Below are positions 7,694 to 15,307 of a stretch of DNA of 33,460 nt, piece by piece. This stretch comes from Clostridia bacterium (GTDB lineage Bacteria; Bacillota; Clostridia; Christensenellales; Aristaeellaceae). Every line of letters starts with the position of its first letter. Position 1 is the stretch's first letter. The position numbers and the translations under genes are program-made. The stretch covers positions 1 to 33,460 of the forward strand of contig JAFZOG010000084.1 of NCBI GenBank assembly GCA_017550745.1. Direction: 5' to 3'. The notes under the pieces were generated by a model. The model had not been told where the DNA came from, did not search any database, and saw nothing but the letters and a program-made list of their open reading frames with translations.

Positions 7694-8549
7694 GGCGTTT
7701 CCCCTCCTTCCACAGGGCCAGCAGGGCGGAAAGCGCCTGTTCCTCCCGGAAAACGTCTTCGGGACAGGGGATGCCCATTTCCCGCAGCTTCATCATCAGC
7801 TTGCACACGGAGGGCACATCCAGGCCCATACCTTCCAGGCGTTCCGCATGGCGGAAAATGATCTCAGGCGCGCCTTCCATCACAATTGTTCCGTGCTCCA
7901 TCACCACGGCGCGGGTGGCAAAGCGGGCCACATCATCCATGGAATGGGAAATCATCACGACGGTGGTTCCCTGCTGGTGCAGCCCGGCAATCAATTGCAG
8001 CATATCTTCCCGGCTTTGCGGATCGAGACCGGCGGCAGGCTCATCCAGCACCAGGACCCGGGGACGCATGGCCAGCACCCCTGCCATGGCGACGCGGCGC
8101 ATCTGGCCGCCGGACAGCTCAAAGGGGGATTTTTCCGCGATGCCCGGCTCGTCCAGCCCTACCTTGCGCAGCGCCTCCTGTACCCGCTCGGCGATTTCCG
8201 CGTCTCCCAGGCCCAGGTTTTTGGGGCCGAAGCCAACGTCCTTTGCGACTGTCTCTTCAAATAATTGGTGTTCCGGATATTGGAAAACCAGCCCTACGAT
8301 CTTTCGTACTTCTTTTTTATCAAAGCCCTTCTGGTGAATGTCCTGCCCGTCCAGCAGCACCCGGCCGGACGTGGGCTTCAGCAGCCCGTTGATATGCTGG
8401 GCCAGTGTGGACTTGCCGGATCCGGTATGGCCGATCAGCGCCAGAAATTCCCCCTCCCGGACGGCCATGCTGACATCCCGGATGGCGGTTGCCTGGAAGG
8501 GGCTGCCGGGCTGGTAGGTATGGGTCACATGCTCCAGGATCACTTGCAC
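7680..8549 (-). CDS. ecfA2: ECF transporter ATPase EcfA2
   Basis: This 289-residue ABC ATPase has Walker A GHTGSGKST (40-48), a Q-loop in VFQYPEHQLFEETV, the signature LSGGQMRRV, and Walker B VLVLDEPAAGLDP. The Q-loop sequence YPEHQLFEET is typical of EcfA2 rather than EcfA1 (which has NPDNQ). It pairs with EcfA1 to power EcfT-based uptake at the cytoplasmic face. It overlaps ecfA1 by 10 bases upstream and ecfT by 14 bases downstream, which implies coupled translation. Confidence 0.93.
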   Translation of the reverse strand: MQVILEHVTHTYQPGSPFQATAIRDVSMAVREGEFLALIGHTGSGKSTLAQHINGLLKPTSGRVLLDGQDIHQKGFDKKEVRKIVGLVFQYPEHQLFEETVAKDVGFGPKNLGLGDAEIAERVQEALRKVGLDEPGIAEKSPFELSGGQMRRVAMAGVLAMRPRVLVLDEPAAGLDPQSREDMLQLIAGLHQQGTTVVMISHSMDDVARFATRAVVMEHGTIVMEGAPEIIFRHAERLEGMGLDVPSVCKLMMKLREMGIPCPEDVFREEQALSALLALWKEGKRHGAE

Positions 8550-9376
8550 AGCCGAGCCACCTCCTCCGCCATTTCATCCACCGTCAGGATGCCTTCTTTC
8601 AGCGGCATCCCCTGGCTGCGGAGCTGTTCCGCCAGCCGCGCCATGGGCGGCGCGTCCAGCCGGTAAGGGCGGATGCGCTCCATATCGGAAAAAATGTCCC
8701 TGGGGGTGCCGGAAAGCACGATCTTTCCTTTATACATCACATGCGCCTTGTCGCAGGCTACGGCTTCCTCCATAAAATGCGTGATCCACAGCACGGTAAT
8801 GCCCTGGTCCCTGTTCAGCCGCTTTACTGCCTGCAGCACTTCCCGCCGCCCCTGGGGGTCCAGCATGGCGGTGGATTCGTCAAAAATGATTGCTTCAGGG
8901 GCCATGGCCAGCACGCCTGCAATGGCGACGCGCTGCTTCTGCCCGCCGGACAAAAGGTGCGGCGCCCGGTCGGCATAGGCCAGCATGCCCACGTCTTTCA
9001 GCGCTTTTTCGATGCGCTCCGGCATTTCGGCGGTAGGTACGCCGATATTCTCAAGGCCGAAGGCCACGTCTTCGCGCACGACGGTCGCCACCAGCTGGTT
9101 ATCCGGGTTCTGGAACACCATCCCTGCCCGGCGGCGGATCTCCCAGGTATTTGCGTCGTCCTGCGTGTCCATGCCGCAGACCGTCACGCGCCCCTCCGAG
9201 GGCAGATACAGCCCGTTGATCAGCTTTGCCAGCGTGCTTTTGCCGGACCCGTTTTGCCCTAAAATGGCATGGAAGGAGCCGCGCTCAATGCTTAGCGATA
9301 CGTCCTGCACCGCCATTTTGCCGCCGTCCTCATAAGCGAAAGATACGTGATCCACCGCGATGATTGGTTCTGCCAT
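8540..9376 (-). CDS. ecfA1: ECF transporter ATPase EcfA1
   Basis: This 278-residue ABC ATPase has Walker A GQNGSGKST (40-48), Q-loop FQNPDNQLVATVV (88-100), signature LSGGQKQRV (142-150), Walker B IIFDE (163-167) and switch histidine in ITH. The NPDNQ form identifies EcfA1. It is the first gene of the three-gene energising module and has its own extended -10 promoter. In many Bacillota these genes sit in a ribosomal-protein cluster (after rplQ); here they stand alone between the UDP-uronate operon and a tRNA. Confidence 0.93.
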   Translation of the reverse strand: MAEPIIAVDHVSFAYEDGGKMAVQDVSLSIERGSFHAILGQNGSGKSTLAKLINGLYLPSEGRVTVCGMDTQDDANTWEIRRRAGMVFQNPDNQLVATVVREDVAFGLENIGVPTAEMPERIEKALKDVGMLAYADRAPHLLSGGQKQRVAIAGVLAMAPEAIIFDESTAMLDPQGRREVLQAVKRLNRDQGITVLWITHFMEEAVACDKAHVMYKGKIVLSGTPRDIFSDMERIRPYRLDAPPMARLAEQLRSQGMPLKEGILTVDEMAEEVARLCK

Positions 9377-9423
9377 CCGTTTCCCGTTCCTTTCATCATC
9401 CGCGCATCCGAGGCGCAGGGCAA

Positions 9424-9452
9424 ATTATACCATACTTTCCTGAAGACCGCAA
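9424..9452 (-). promoter_or_regulatory. Promoter of ecfA1-ecfA2-ecfT
   Basis: TATAAT (9424-9429 on the minus strand) is preceded by TGG, an extended -10 element. A weak -35 (TTGCGG, 9447-9452) lies 17 bases upstream. Confidence 0.6.
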
Positions 9453-9640
9453 GAAGCGGGAAACACCGCCAGCCGTTTCGGGGACCCAGACTTTATGATT
9501 TTGGCAGCGGGTGTAAGGATTGTCAAGTCTTTTCTTTGGTTATATAAATCATAGGATAAGACGGAAAAGCTTACTGGACGAATGGAATTGCGCATGCTTA
9601 TATGGGTAACTGCGCCTGAGCCCCGCGTTTGGTTTTCCGC
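9453..9640. other. Intergenic stretch between ecfA1 promoter and tRNA promoter
   Basis: No coding sequence can be supported here. A promoter-like pair (TTGTCA 9520-9525, TATAAA 9543-9548, 17-base spacer) points right but has no gene of its own before the much stronger tRNA promoter. Confidence 0.4.
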
Positions 9641-9669
9641 TTGACAGAATCATGGAAAGCAGGTATAAT
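9641..9669 (+). promoter_or_regulatory. Consensus promoter of tRNA-Leu
   Basis: TTGACA (9641-9646), a 17-base spacer and TATAAT (9664-9669) match the sigma-A consensus perfectly. The tRNA begins 27 bases downstream of the -10 box. Confidence 0.88.
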
Positions 9670-9696
9670 GATCCCGTAAATCGGGAGGATAGCTGT

Positions 9697-9781
9697 GCCG
9701 GCGTGATGGAATTGGCAGACGTGACGGACTCAAAATCCGTTGAGCTAATCACTCGTGTGGGTTCGAGTCCCACCGCCGGCA
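9697..9781 (+). tRNA. tRNA-Leu (anticodon CAA)
   Basis: This 85-base class II tRNA has acceptor arms GCCGGCG and CGCCGGC with discriminator A. The anticodon loop within CGGACTCAAAATCCG gives anticodon CAA (reads UUG). It has a long variable arm, and the T-arm GGGTTCGAGTCCC. The 3' CCA is not encoded. It is flanked by a perfect promoter and a terminator, so it is a single-gene unit. Confidence 0.95.
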
Positions 9782-9785
9782 TGAA

Positions 9786-9815
9786 AAGAGCTTTGTTTTC
9801 AGGGCTCTTTTTTCT
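9786..9815 (+). terminator. Terminator of tRNA-Leu
   Basis: AAGAGC and GCTCTT arms are followed by a T-run just after the tRNA. Confidence 0.75.
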
Positions 9816-9820
9816 TTGCA

Positions 9821-9988
9821 CAGGCTGTCGAAAAAGTTTTCGACAGCCTGCGAATGAAAGCGGAATCAGGATTCCTCTTTCATTCGATGCATCCATTTCC
9901 TGCAAAAACGGGTTTTCGTCCTCCAAAGGAGGCCAAAAACCCTATTTTTGCGGCCGGAAATGGATATAGGAAGCAACATTCTGTTGCT
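9821..9988. repeat. Chain of four inverted repeats behind the tRNA
   Basis: Four palindromes follow one another. At 9821-9850 there are 14-bp perfect arms (CAGGCTGTCGAAAA and its complement, 2-base loop). At 9851-9886 there are 10-bp arms (CGAATGAAAG and CTTTCATTCG) plus inner GAAT/ATTC. At 9891-9965 a 75-base imperfect hairpin starts ATCCATTTCC and ends GGAAATGGAT, with further pairing of its A/T-rich and GGAGG/CCTCC blocks. At 9972-9988 the arms are AGCAACA and TGTTGCT. There is no supported gene in 9782-10131. Confidence 0.75.
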
Positions 9989-9989
9989 C

Positions 9990-10053
9990 CTCGGCGACGT
10001 ACACGCCGCCGCCTGCGGATTAAAAATCGAAGGGCTGCGGCCCTTCGATGCAT
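9990..10053. repeat. Dispersed intergenic repeat, copy B
   Basis: This second copy of the element at 31-90 has the same core GTACACGCCGCCG (9999-10011) and CTGCGGATT (10013-10021), followed by a hairpin with arms ATCGAAGGGC (10026-10035) and GCCCTTCGAT (10040-10049). The hairpin position is kept while its sequence differs, suggesting that structure is conserved. Confidence 0.6.
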
Positions 10054-10069
10054 CCCAGGGGTTTTTCGA

Positions 10070-10121
10070 CAATCTGAGCAAACGGTATACCCGGTTATCC
10101 GGATATACCGTTTGCAGATTG
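10070..10121 (-). terminator. Long hairpin at the 3' end of the YtfQRT/YjfF-like operon
   Basis: Nearly perfect arms CAATCTG..CAAACGGTATA and TATACCGTTTG.CAGATTG close on a short CCGG-TTAT-CCGG centre, starting 11 bases after the stop codon at 10132. No clear T-run follows on the minus strand, so it may protect the mRNA 3' end rather than terminate. It adjoins the palindrome chain. Confidence 0.5.
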
Positions 10122-10131
10122 GCAACAAGGG

Positions 10132-11202
10132 TTATTTTTTCCCTTTCAGCCAGGAGGGAAGGCTGGCTTTCTTTCCGCGGCTGGAAAGCACGATGCTTTG
10201 CAGCAGGATGAAGAAGCACAGCATCGCACCGGTGGTGATGCTTTGCCACCAGGGGTCGCGCAGGCCGGAGGTGACCACGATGGATTTGATGGTGGTCAGG
10301 GTCAGCACGCCGAAGAAGGTGCCGATGATGTTGCCTACGCCGCCGGTCAGCAGCGTGCCGCCGATGATGGAGGAGGCGATGGCGTTCATTTCGGCGCCCG
10401 CCGCGTTGGTGGCGTTGCCCGCGCCGGTGTGCATCATGAACACAAAGCCCGCCAGGCCCGCCAGTACGCCGCTGATGACGTGGGCGATAAACCGGGTGCG
10501 GCGCACGTTCACGCCCAGCATCAAAGCGCTCTGGCTGTTTCCGCCCAGGGCGTAGAAGTTCCGGCCCAGTTTGGTTTTGCGCAGCATGATCAGGACAATC
10601 AGCACGACCGCCAGCGCTACGACCACGCCGATTTCCATCCGGGCGGGGATCAGGTTGCCGTTCTTAGCGGTATAGCCCAGCCAGGGGATTTCGATCTTTG
10701 TGTTCATCAGCTGCTTGAAGCCTTCATGGGCCACCTTCTGGGGCTCCACGCTGACGATGGTGATCATGCCCCGGGCAAAGAACATACCGGCCAGGGAAAT
10801 GATGAAGGGCTGGATCTCCAGGTAAGCGATCAGATACCCCTGCACCAGACCGAAGGCGAGGCCGATCCCCAGGGAAATGAGGATCGCTGTGAAGATGCTG
10901 CCGCCTCCGTTCAGATGCACTACGCCCACCATGACCACCAGCGCCGTCACGCCGCCGACGGAGATGTCAATGCCTCCGCTGATCATCACGATGGTCAGGC
11001 CGCAGGCCACGATCAGCAGCGCGGCGTTGTCGTTGAGCAGGTCAAAAATCTTCTGGGGCCGCAGAAAGCCGCCGCCCCAAATGAGCATGGCCGCGCCGTA
11101 CATGGCAAAGAAGATGCAGATGGTGATGGTGAGCAGCAATTGCGTGTCCGTTAAAGGCTCACGGCGGCGGTTTTTCTGCCGCAGATCGGGTGTACTTGTC
11201 AT
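10132..11202 (-). CDS. Sugar ABC transporter permease, YjfF/RbsC type
   Basis: This 356-residue inner-membrane permease belongs to the BPD_transp_2 (RbsC-like) family. About eight to ten hydrophobic spans are visible, and the family block MISGGIDISVGGVTALV (near residue 73) is intact. GGNSQSALMLGVNVRRTRFIAHVISGVLAGLAG is split over the coupling region, and IASSIIGGTLLTGGVGNIIGTFFG follows. The gene order (binding protein, double ATPase, two permeases) is that of the E. coli YtfQ-YtfR-YtfT-YjfF system for galactofuranose, and this gene is in the YjfF place. Its ATG overlaps the preceding permease stop (ATGA). The substrate is not provable; a furanose or pentose sugar is likely. Confidence 0.85.
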   Translation of the reverse strand: MTSTPDLRQKNRRREPLTDTQLLLTITICIFFAMYGAAMLIWGGGFLRPQKIFDLLNDNAALLIVACGLTIVMISGGIDISVGGVTALVVMVGVVHLNGGGSIFTAILISLGIGLAFGLVQGYLIAYLEIQPFIISLAGMFFARGMITIVSVEPQKVAHEGFKQLMNTKIEIPWLGYTAKNGNLIPARMEIGVVVALAVVLIVLIMLRKTKLGRNFYALGGNSQSALMLGVNVRRTRFIAHVISGVLAGLAGFVFMMHTGAGNATNAAGAEMNAIASSIIGGTLLTGGVGNIIGTFFGVLTLTTIKSIVVTSGLRDPWWQSITTGAMLCFFILLQSIVLSSRGKKASLPSWLKGKK

Positions 11203-12278
11203 ACCGCCATCTCCTTTCCGGCCCGGCCGGGTTTATTGGTCAGCCGCTTCCACAGACCGCTCACCGCCTGCTTGACCACGGGAGAGCCCAGCGCCACGAT
11301 CAGGATGATCACAATGGCTTTATACGCCTTGATGTTGGTGGAGGGCACCTTCATGGCGTAGAGCGTGATGGTCAGCGCCTGGATCGCGTAAGCGCCCAGG
11401 ATGGATCCCAGCATGCGGAACTTGCCGCCGCCCAGGGAGTTGCCGCCGATGGCCACTGCCAGGATGGCGTCCATTTCGATGTCCAGCAGCAGGGTTTCGT
11501 GGTTGATCAGGCTCAGCCTGCTCACGCCGATCACGCCGGACACGGAGCAGCAGACGCCCAACAGGATGAATGCCAGCAGCTTCATGCCCACCGCGTTGAT
11601 GCCGTTCAGCCGGGCCGCGCCCTGGTTGATGCCTACGGTCTGGATATACAGGCCCAGCGTGGTGAATCGGAACAGCAGCGCGAACAGGATGCCCATGACC
11701 AGTACGATCAGGATGGGCGTTGGCACCGGGACGCCGGGAATAAAGCTGCCGATGGCGGTAATGATGGGGCTGTCAACGGTGGGCGTCGCGCCGCCGTTGA
11801 TCCAGTAGGCGATGGAACGCCCGCAGGTGTAAAGGATCAGAGTGGCGATCATGGGCTGGATATGGAAGACGGACACCAGCGTGCCGTTGAACGCGCCGAA
11901 ACACATGGCGACGGCGCAGCAGGCAAGAAAGCCCAGGATCACGGTCAGGGGCGTTATCCCGGCCCCGGCGCGCAGAACCTTGACGAACATGCTGCCCGCG
12001 ATGGCGCCCAGCGCGCCGACGGAAATATCCTGGCCTCCGGACGCGGCGGTGACCAGCGTCATGCCCATAGCCAGGATCACAAGCTCGGACGCGCCGTTCA
12101 GAATGCTGATCAGGTTGCCCCGCAGCACGGGGTCGCCGTTATTGTTGGCGGCCAGCTCCACCGAAAAGAAGCTGGGGTCACGGATCAGGTTGAACACCAC
12201 CAGCGCCAGGAGGGCGAGCAGCGGCATAAGCAGCTGGGAAAAACCGCTTCCCGCTTTTTTCTTGAATTCGGTTGCCAT
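11199..12278 (-). CDS. Sugar ABC transporter permease, YtfT/RbsC type
   Basis: This 359-residue multi-span permease carries the family block AASGGQDISVGALGAIAGSMF and the second block GGNSLGGGKFRMLGSILGAYAIQAL. It is the first of two permeases, which probably form a heterodimer in the membrane. The start ATG at 12278 lies one base after the ATPase stop and is preceded by GGAGGAGG inside the ATPase 3' end. It overlaps the second permease by 4 bases. The long hydrophilic loop with GATPTVDSPIITAIGSFIPG is typical of YtfT-like members. Confidence 0.85.
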   Translation of the reverse strand: MATEFKKKAGSGFSQLLMPLLALLALVVFNLIRDPSFFSVELAANNNGDPVLRGNLISILNGASELVILAMGMTLVTAASGGQDISVGALGAIAGSMFVKVLRAGAGITPLTVILGFLACCAVAMCFGAFNGTLVSVFHIQPMIATLILYTCGRSIAYWINGGATPTVDSPIITAIGSFIPGVPVPTPILIVLVMGILFALLFRFTTLGLYIQTVGINQGAARLNGINAVGMKLLAFILLGVCCSVSGVIGVSRLSLINHETLLLDIEMDAILAVAIGGNSLGGGKFRMLGSILGAYAIQALTITLYAMKVPSTNIKAYKAIVIILIVALGSPVVKQAVSGLWKRLTNKPGRAGKEMAV

Positions 12279-12279
12279 A

Positions 12280-13785
12280 TCAGTTTCCTCCTCCCGCGAT
12301 GGTATACATCACGTGGTCCTGCGTCAGCTCGTCTCCTGTCAGTTCCCCCACGATGTTCCTGTCGCGCATCACGATCAGGCGGGAGCATGTGCGCAGCATC
12401 TCTTCGATCTCGGAGGAAATGAAGGTGACGCTCATCCCCTCCTCGGCCAGACGCAGCACCAGGCGCTGGATTTCCGTCTTGGTGCCCACGTCGATGCCGC
12501 GGGTCGGCTCGTCCAGGATCAGATACTGCGGATGGGTGAGCAGCCAGCGGGCCAGGATCACCTTCTGCTGGTTGCCGCCTGACAGGGATTTAATGGGCGT
12601 ATCGGAAGATGCGGTTTTGATTTCCAGGGCTTTGATATATTTGTCCGCAAACGCTTCGGCCTCCGCCCGGGAGAAAGGATGGAAGAAGCCTTTCATCACC
12701 TGCAGGGCCAGGATGATGTTCTCCCGCACGGACAGGTCGGCGATGATGCCGTCCCGCTTCCGGTCTTCAGGCAGATACCCGATGCCGTTTTTCATGGCGT
12801 CAAAGGGCTTGGTGATTTTCACCGGCTTGCCGCCTACCCGTACCTCGCCGCCGGTGACGCGGTCCGCCCCGAAAATAGCCCGTACGCTTTCGCTGCGTCC
12901 GGATCCCAGCAGGCCGGTAAAGCCGTTGACCTCTCCCTTGGCGATGTTGAAATCGAAGGGGCGGCTGGCGGTGCTGGACAGGCCGTGGGCCTGATACAGC
13001 GTTTCCGCTTTGCCGTTTTCGCTGACGCCGCTTTTCTTGATCACGTTCAGCCCTTCCAGCTCCTTGCCCATCATCTTGGCCACCAGCTCCACCTGGGGCA
13101 GCTTTTCCACTTCGTATTCGCCCACCAGCTCCCCGTTGCGCAGCACGGTGATGCGGTCGCTCACCTCATAGACCTGCTCCAGGAAGTGGGTGACGAAGAT
13201 GATGCCGACGCCCCGGGCTTTCAGGTCCCGCATGAGCCTGAACAGCATCTCCACTTCCTTGTCGTCCAGGGAGGACGTGGGCTCGTCCAGGATCAGCACC
13301 TTGCAGTCAATGTCAACAGCCCTTGCGATAGCGACCATCTGCTGCACCGCCAGCGAGCAGCTGCCCAGCTGCTGCTTGGGCCGGGCGGGAATGCCCAGGC
13401 TGTCCAGCAGCTTTCCGGCCTTTTCTGTCATTTCATTCCATTTTACGGTGACGCCTTTTCCTCTGCCGATGTACATATTTTCCGCCACCGTCAGGTTCGG
13501 GCACAGGGTGATTTCCTGATACACCGTGCTGATGCCGTAGCTTTGCGCTTCCTGGGGCGAACGGATATGGATGGCGTCCTGAACGCCTTCAATATAAATT
13601 TCACCGCCGTCCTTGGGATAAACGCCGGTCAGCACCTTGATCAGCGTGGATTTTCCCGCGCCGTTTTCACCCATCAGCGCGTGGATTTCCCCTTTGCGCA
13701 GGGTAAAATCAACATTTTGCAGGGCGCGCACGCCTGGAAAAACCTTATCGATATGCCGCATGGATAAAACGATTCCGTTCTCCAT
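12280..13785 (-). CDS. Sugar ABC transporter ATP-binding protein, YtfR/RbsA type
   Basis: This 501-residue protein has two ABC domains in tandem. The first has Walker A GENGAGKST (39-47), signature LAVQQMVAIARA and Walker B VLILDEPTSSLD. The second has the degenerate Walker A GLLGSGRSES usual in this family, then LSGGNQQKVILARWL and YLILDEPTRGIDVG. It energises uptake by the two downstream permeases. The start is the ATG at 13785 with GAGGAGG eight bases before it; the frame extends to 13890 only through the upstream hairpin. A terminator-like hairpin lies between the binding-protein gene and this one. Confidence 0.92.
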   Translation of the reverse strand: MENGIVLSMRHIDKVFPGVRALQNVDFTLRKGEIHALMGENGAGKSTLIKVLTGVYPKDGGEIYIEGVQDAIHIRSPQEAQSYGISTVYQEITLCPNLTVAENMYIGRGKGVTVKWNEMTEKAGKLLDSLGIPARPKQQLGSCSLAVQQMVAIARAVDIDCKVLILDEPTSSLDDKEVEMLFRLMRDLKARGVGIIFVTHFLEQVYEVSDRITVLRNGELVGEYEVEKLPQVELVAKMMGKELEGLNVIKKSGVSENGKAETLYQAHGLSSTASRPFDFNIAKGEVNGFTGLLGSGRSESVRAIFGADRVTGGEVRVGGKPVKITKPFDAMKNGIGYLPEDRKRDGIIADLSVRENIILALQVMKGFFHPFSRAEAEAFADKYIKALEIKTASSDTPIKSLSGGNQQKVILARWLLTHPQYLILDEPTRGIDVGTKTEIQRLVLRLAEEGMSVTFISSEIEEMLRTCSRLIVMRDRNIVGELTGDELTQDHVMYTIAGGGN

Positions 13786-13844
13786 CCGTTCATCCTCCTC
13801 TTCAGGAAGGGCTCCTGTCATTGTAATATCTTTATGCCTCAATG

Positions 13845-13894
13845 AGAAAAACGCGGTGTGGACCGCGGAATGTTTCCACTCCTTCCACACCGCG
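13845..13894 (-). terminator. Intercistronic hairpin after the sugar-binding protein
   Basis: Ten-base arms CGCGGTGTGG (13852-13861) and CCACACCGCG (13885-13894) are followed on the minus strand by TTTTT. It probably terminates part of the transcription so that the binding protein is made in excess over the ATPase and permeases. Confidence 0.65.
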
Positions 13895-13919
13895 CATAAT
13901 ATGGTTTACCGGTTTCGGA

Positions 13920-14879
13920 TTAGTCGCCCAGGCCGTAGGTGGCGATATCATCCTCGGTGATGGTGCGGGCGTCGAAGCCCTTTTCAACGGAGATGATCTG
14001 CTTGGCGTCGTTCAGGCCTTCGATGGCGTTGCCGGCTTCCAGGGTCTTGATCATTTCGTCAATGACGGCGGCCTGGAAGGGGCTGCACTGTCCGTCGTAG
14101 TTCCAGTTGCCGGCCAGCAGTTCGCGCAGGGCCCACTTGTTGCAGTCGAAGCCCATCACAACGACCTTGCCTTCGACACCGTGGGTGATGCCGGCTTCGT
14201 CCAGAGCCGCCACAGCGCCCTTGGCCATGCCGTCGTTTTCAGCGTAGATCACGTTGAATTCTTCGCCGGAGTTGATGACGGATTCCACGATCTTCTTTGC
14301 TTCAGCTTCGTCCCAGGTAGCGGTCTGCTGCACGACTTTCTTCATGGTGCCGGCGGCGAACTGAGCGTCCAAAGCGCCGGTGCGGCCCAGCTGGGCGTCG
14401 CTGCCCATAGCGCCCTGGATGTGGATCACGTTGTATTCGGGCAGAGCCAGGCTCAGCAGCCATTCCACTGCGGTGTCGCCTTCAGCGGCCATGTTGGAAA
14501 CCACGGCGGCTTCAAACAGTTCCTTGTCGCAGTCGATCATGCGGTCGAACAGGAACACCCGGATGCCGGCTTCCTGAGCGGATTTGAGCACTTCGTCCCA
14601 GCCGGTGGTTTCAGCGGCGGAGACCAGCAGGTAGTCCACGCCGTCGGTGATGAAGCCCTGGGCGGCAGCCAGCTGCTCGTCGTTCTTCAGGCTGTAGAAG
14701 GTCTTGGCTTCATAGCCGTTTTCGGCGGTGAATACAGCTTCAAAGTCCTTCACATTAGCTTCACGGTAGCCGGATTCAGAGGGGGGGTTGTTCACGATAC
14801 CAACTTTGATTTCCGCCAGAGCGGACACGGCGCTGCATACCATCAGCACAGCCAGAACGAGGGCCAACAGTTTCTTCAT
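13920..14879 (-). CDS. Sugar-binding protein, YtfQ-like (PBP1/RbsB type)
   Basis: This 319-residue exported substrate-binding protein starts with a signal peptide MKKLLALVLAVLMVCSAVSALA cut before EIKVG. The mature part matches the periplasmic-binding type 1 fold: KVGIVNNPPSESGYREANVKDFE at the N-terminus, VDYLLVSAAETTGWDEVLKSAQ, then FLFDRMIDC. These blocks resemble YtfQ, which binds galactofuranose. There is no lipobox. The start is the ATG at 14879; the longer frame to 14921 lacks a signal-peptide-like start. It is the first gene of the transporter operon and has its own promoter and a hairpin behind it. Confidence 0.85.
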   Translation of the reverse strand: MKKLLALVLAVLMVCSAVSALAEIKVGIVNNPPSESGYREANVKDFEAVFTAENGYEAKTFYSLKNDEQLAAAQGFITDGVDYLLVSAAETTGWDEVLKSAQEAGIRVFLFDRMIDCDKELFEAAVVSNMAAEGDTAVEWLLSLALPEYNVIHIQGAMGSDAQLGRTGALDAQFAAGTMKKVVQQTATWDEAEAKKIVESVINSGEEFNVIYAENDGMAKGAVAALDEAGITHGVEGKVVVMGFDCNKWALRELLAGNWNYDGQCSPFQAAVIDEMIKTLEAGNAIEGLNDAKQIISVEKGFDARTITEDDIATYGLGD

Positions 14880-14905
14880 GATCAAGTCCATCCTTTCATT
14901 ATTTA

Positions 14906-14920
14906 TGCGGCATCGTCGCA
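14906..14920. promoter_or_regulatory. Candidate operator in the leader of the sugar ABC operon
   Basis: This 15-base near-palindrome (TGCGGCATCGTCGCA) with outer arms TGCG/CGCA lies between the predicted start site and the ribosome binding site of the binding-protein gene. The position suits a repressor. The sequence does not match cre. Confidence 0.3.
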
Positions 14921-14930
14921 TGTTGTTTAA

Positions 14931-14959
14931 ATTTTAGCATAATTATCCCAAATAGTAAA
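14931..14959 (-). promoter_or_regulatory. Promoter of the YtfQRT/YjfF-like operon
   Basis: On the minus strand TTTACT (14954-14959), a 17-base spacer and TAAAAT (14931-14936) preceded by TGC (extended -10) lie about 50 bases before the binding-protein ATG. Confidence 0.65.
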
Positions 14960-15052
14960 GAGGCGCTTGTTACATTTTTATGAAATAATAGGTCGATTTT
15001 TTGCATTGCAGCCCGGCATGCGGAGGGTCGAAGGGCCTGCGCGCCGCAGGAA

Positions 15053-15304
15053 TCACCACTTCCTGAAGGGACATTTTTCCCGCGCGTAGGCGGCGCGAAG
15101 CTCCACCAGGCAGCCGCAGCCCATGCAGGTGCCCGTTTGCAGCTGATCGCAGGAAGAACAGAGGGAAAGGCGCTGCCGGTACAGGGTTTCCGGGGCTTTT
15201 GCGCCTGCCGGGATTTTTAGCAGAAGCCCCGATACATATTTTTCATAATCCGCGGGAAAGGCTTCCCGCAGGAGACAGCGCCTGCATTTCTTTTCTTCGC
15301 CCAT
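15053..15304 (-). CDS. Small cysteine-rich protein, DUF6171-like
   Basis: This 83-residue protein has six to eight cysteines in pairs: CRRC near the N-terminus, CSSC in the middle, CMGCGC and a final CP. The pattern (CRRCLLRE ... RLSLCSSC ... CMGCGCLVELRAA ... CPFRKW) fits the DUF6171 family as I remember it. It probably binds zinc; the function is unknown. It starts three bases after the GH51 stop and is the last gene of the leftward unit. Whether it takes part in sugar use or simply sits there cannot be told. The ribosome binding site is weak, suggesting dependence on translation of GH51. Confidence 0.75.
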   Translation of the reverse strand: MGEEKKCRRCLLREAFPADYEKYVSGLLLKIPAGAKAPETLYRQRLSLCSSCDQLQTGTCMGCGCLVELRAAYAREKCPFRKW

Positions 15305-15307
15305 GGA

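Noticed and set aside
9520-9548. Promoter-like TTGTCA-17-TATAAA on the plus strand
   Set aside because: It lies in an AT-rich patch with no gene before the strong tRNA promoter; probably a chance match.
9549-9926. Minus-strand frame of 125 codons containing VGLEPTRVISSTDFESV
   Set aside because: This peptide is a well-known false gene made by translating the opposite strand of a tRNA-Leu.
15037-15051. CCTGCG-GCG-CGCAGG hairpin after DUF6171 as an operon terminator
   Set aside because: It is a six-base stem with no following T-run; left as an unassigned small palindrome.
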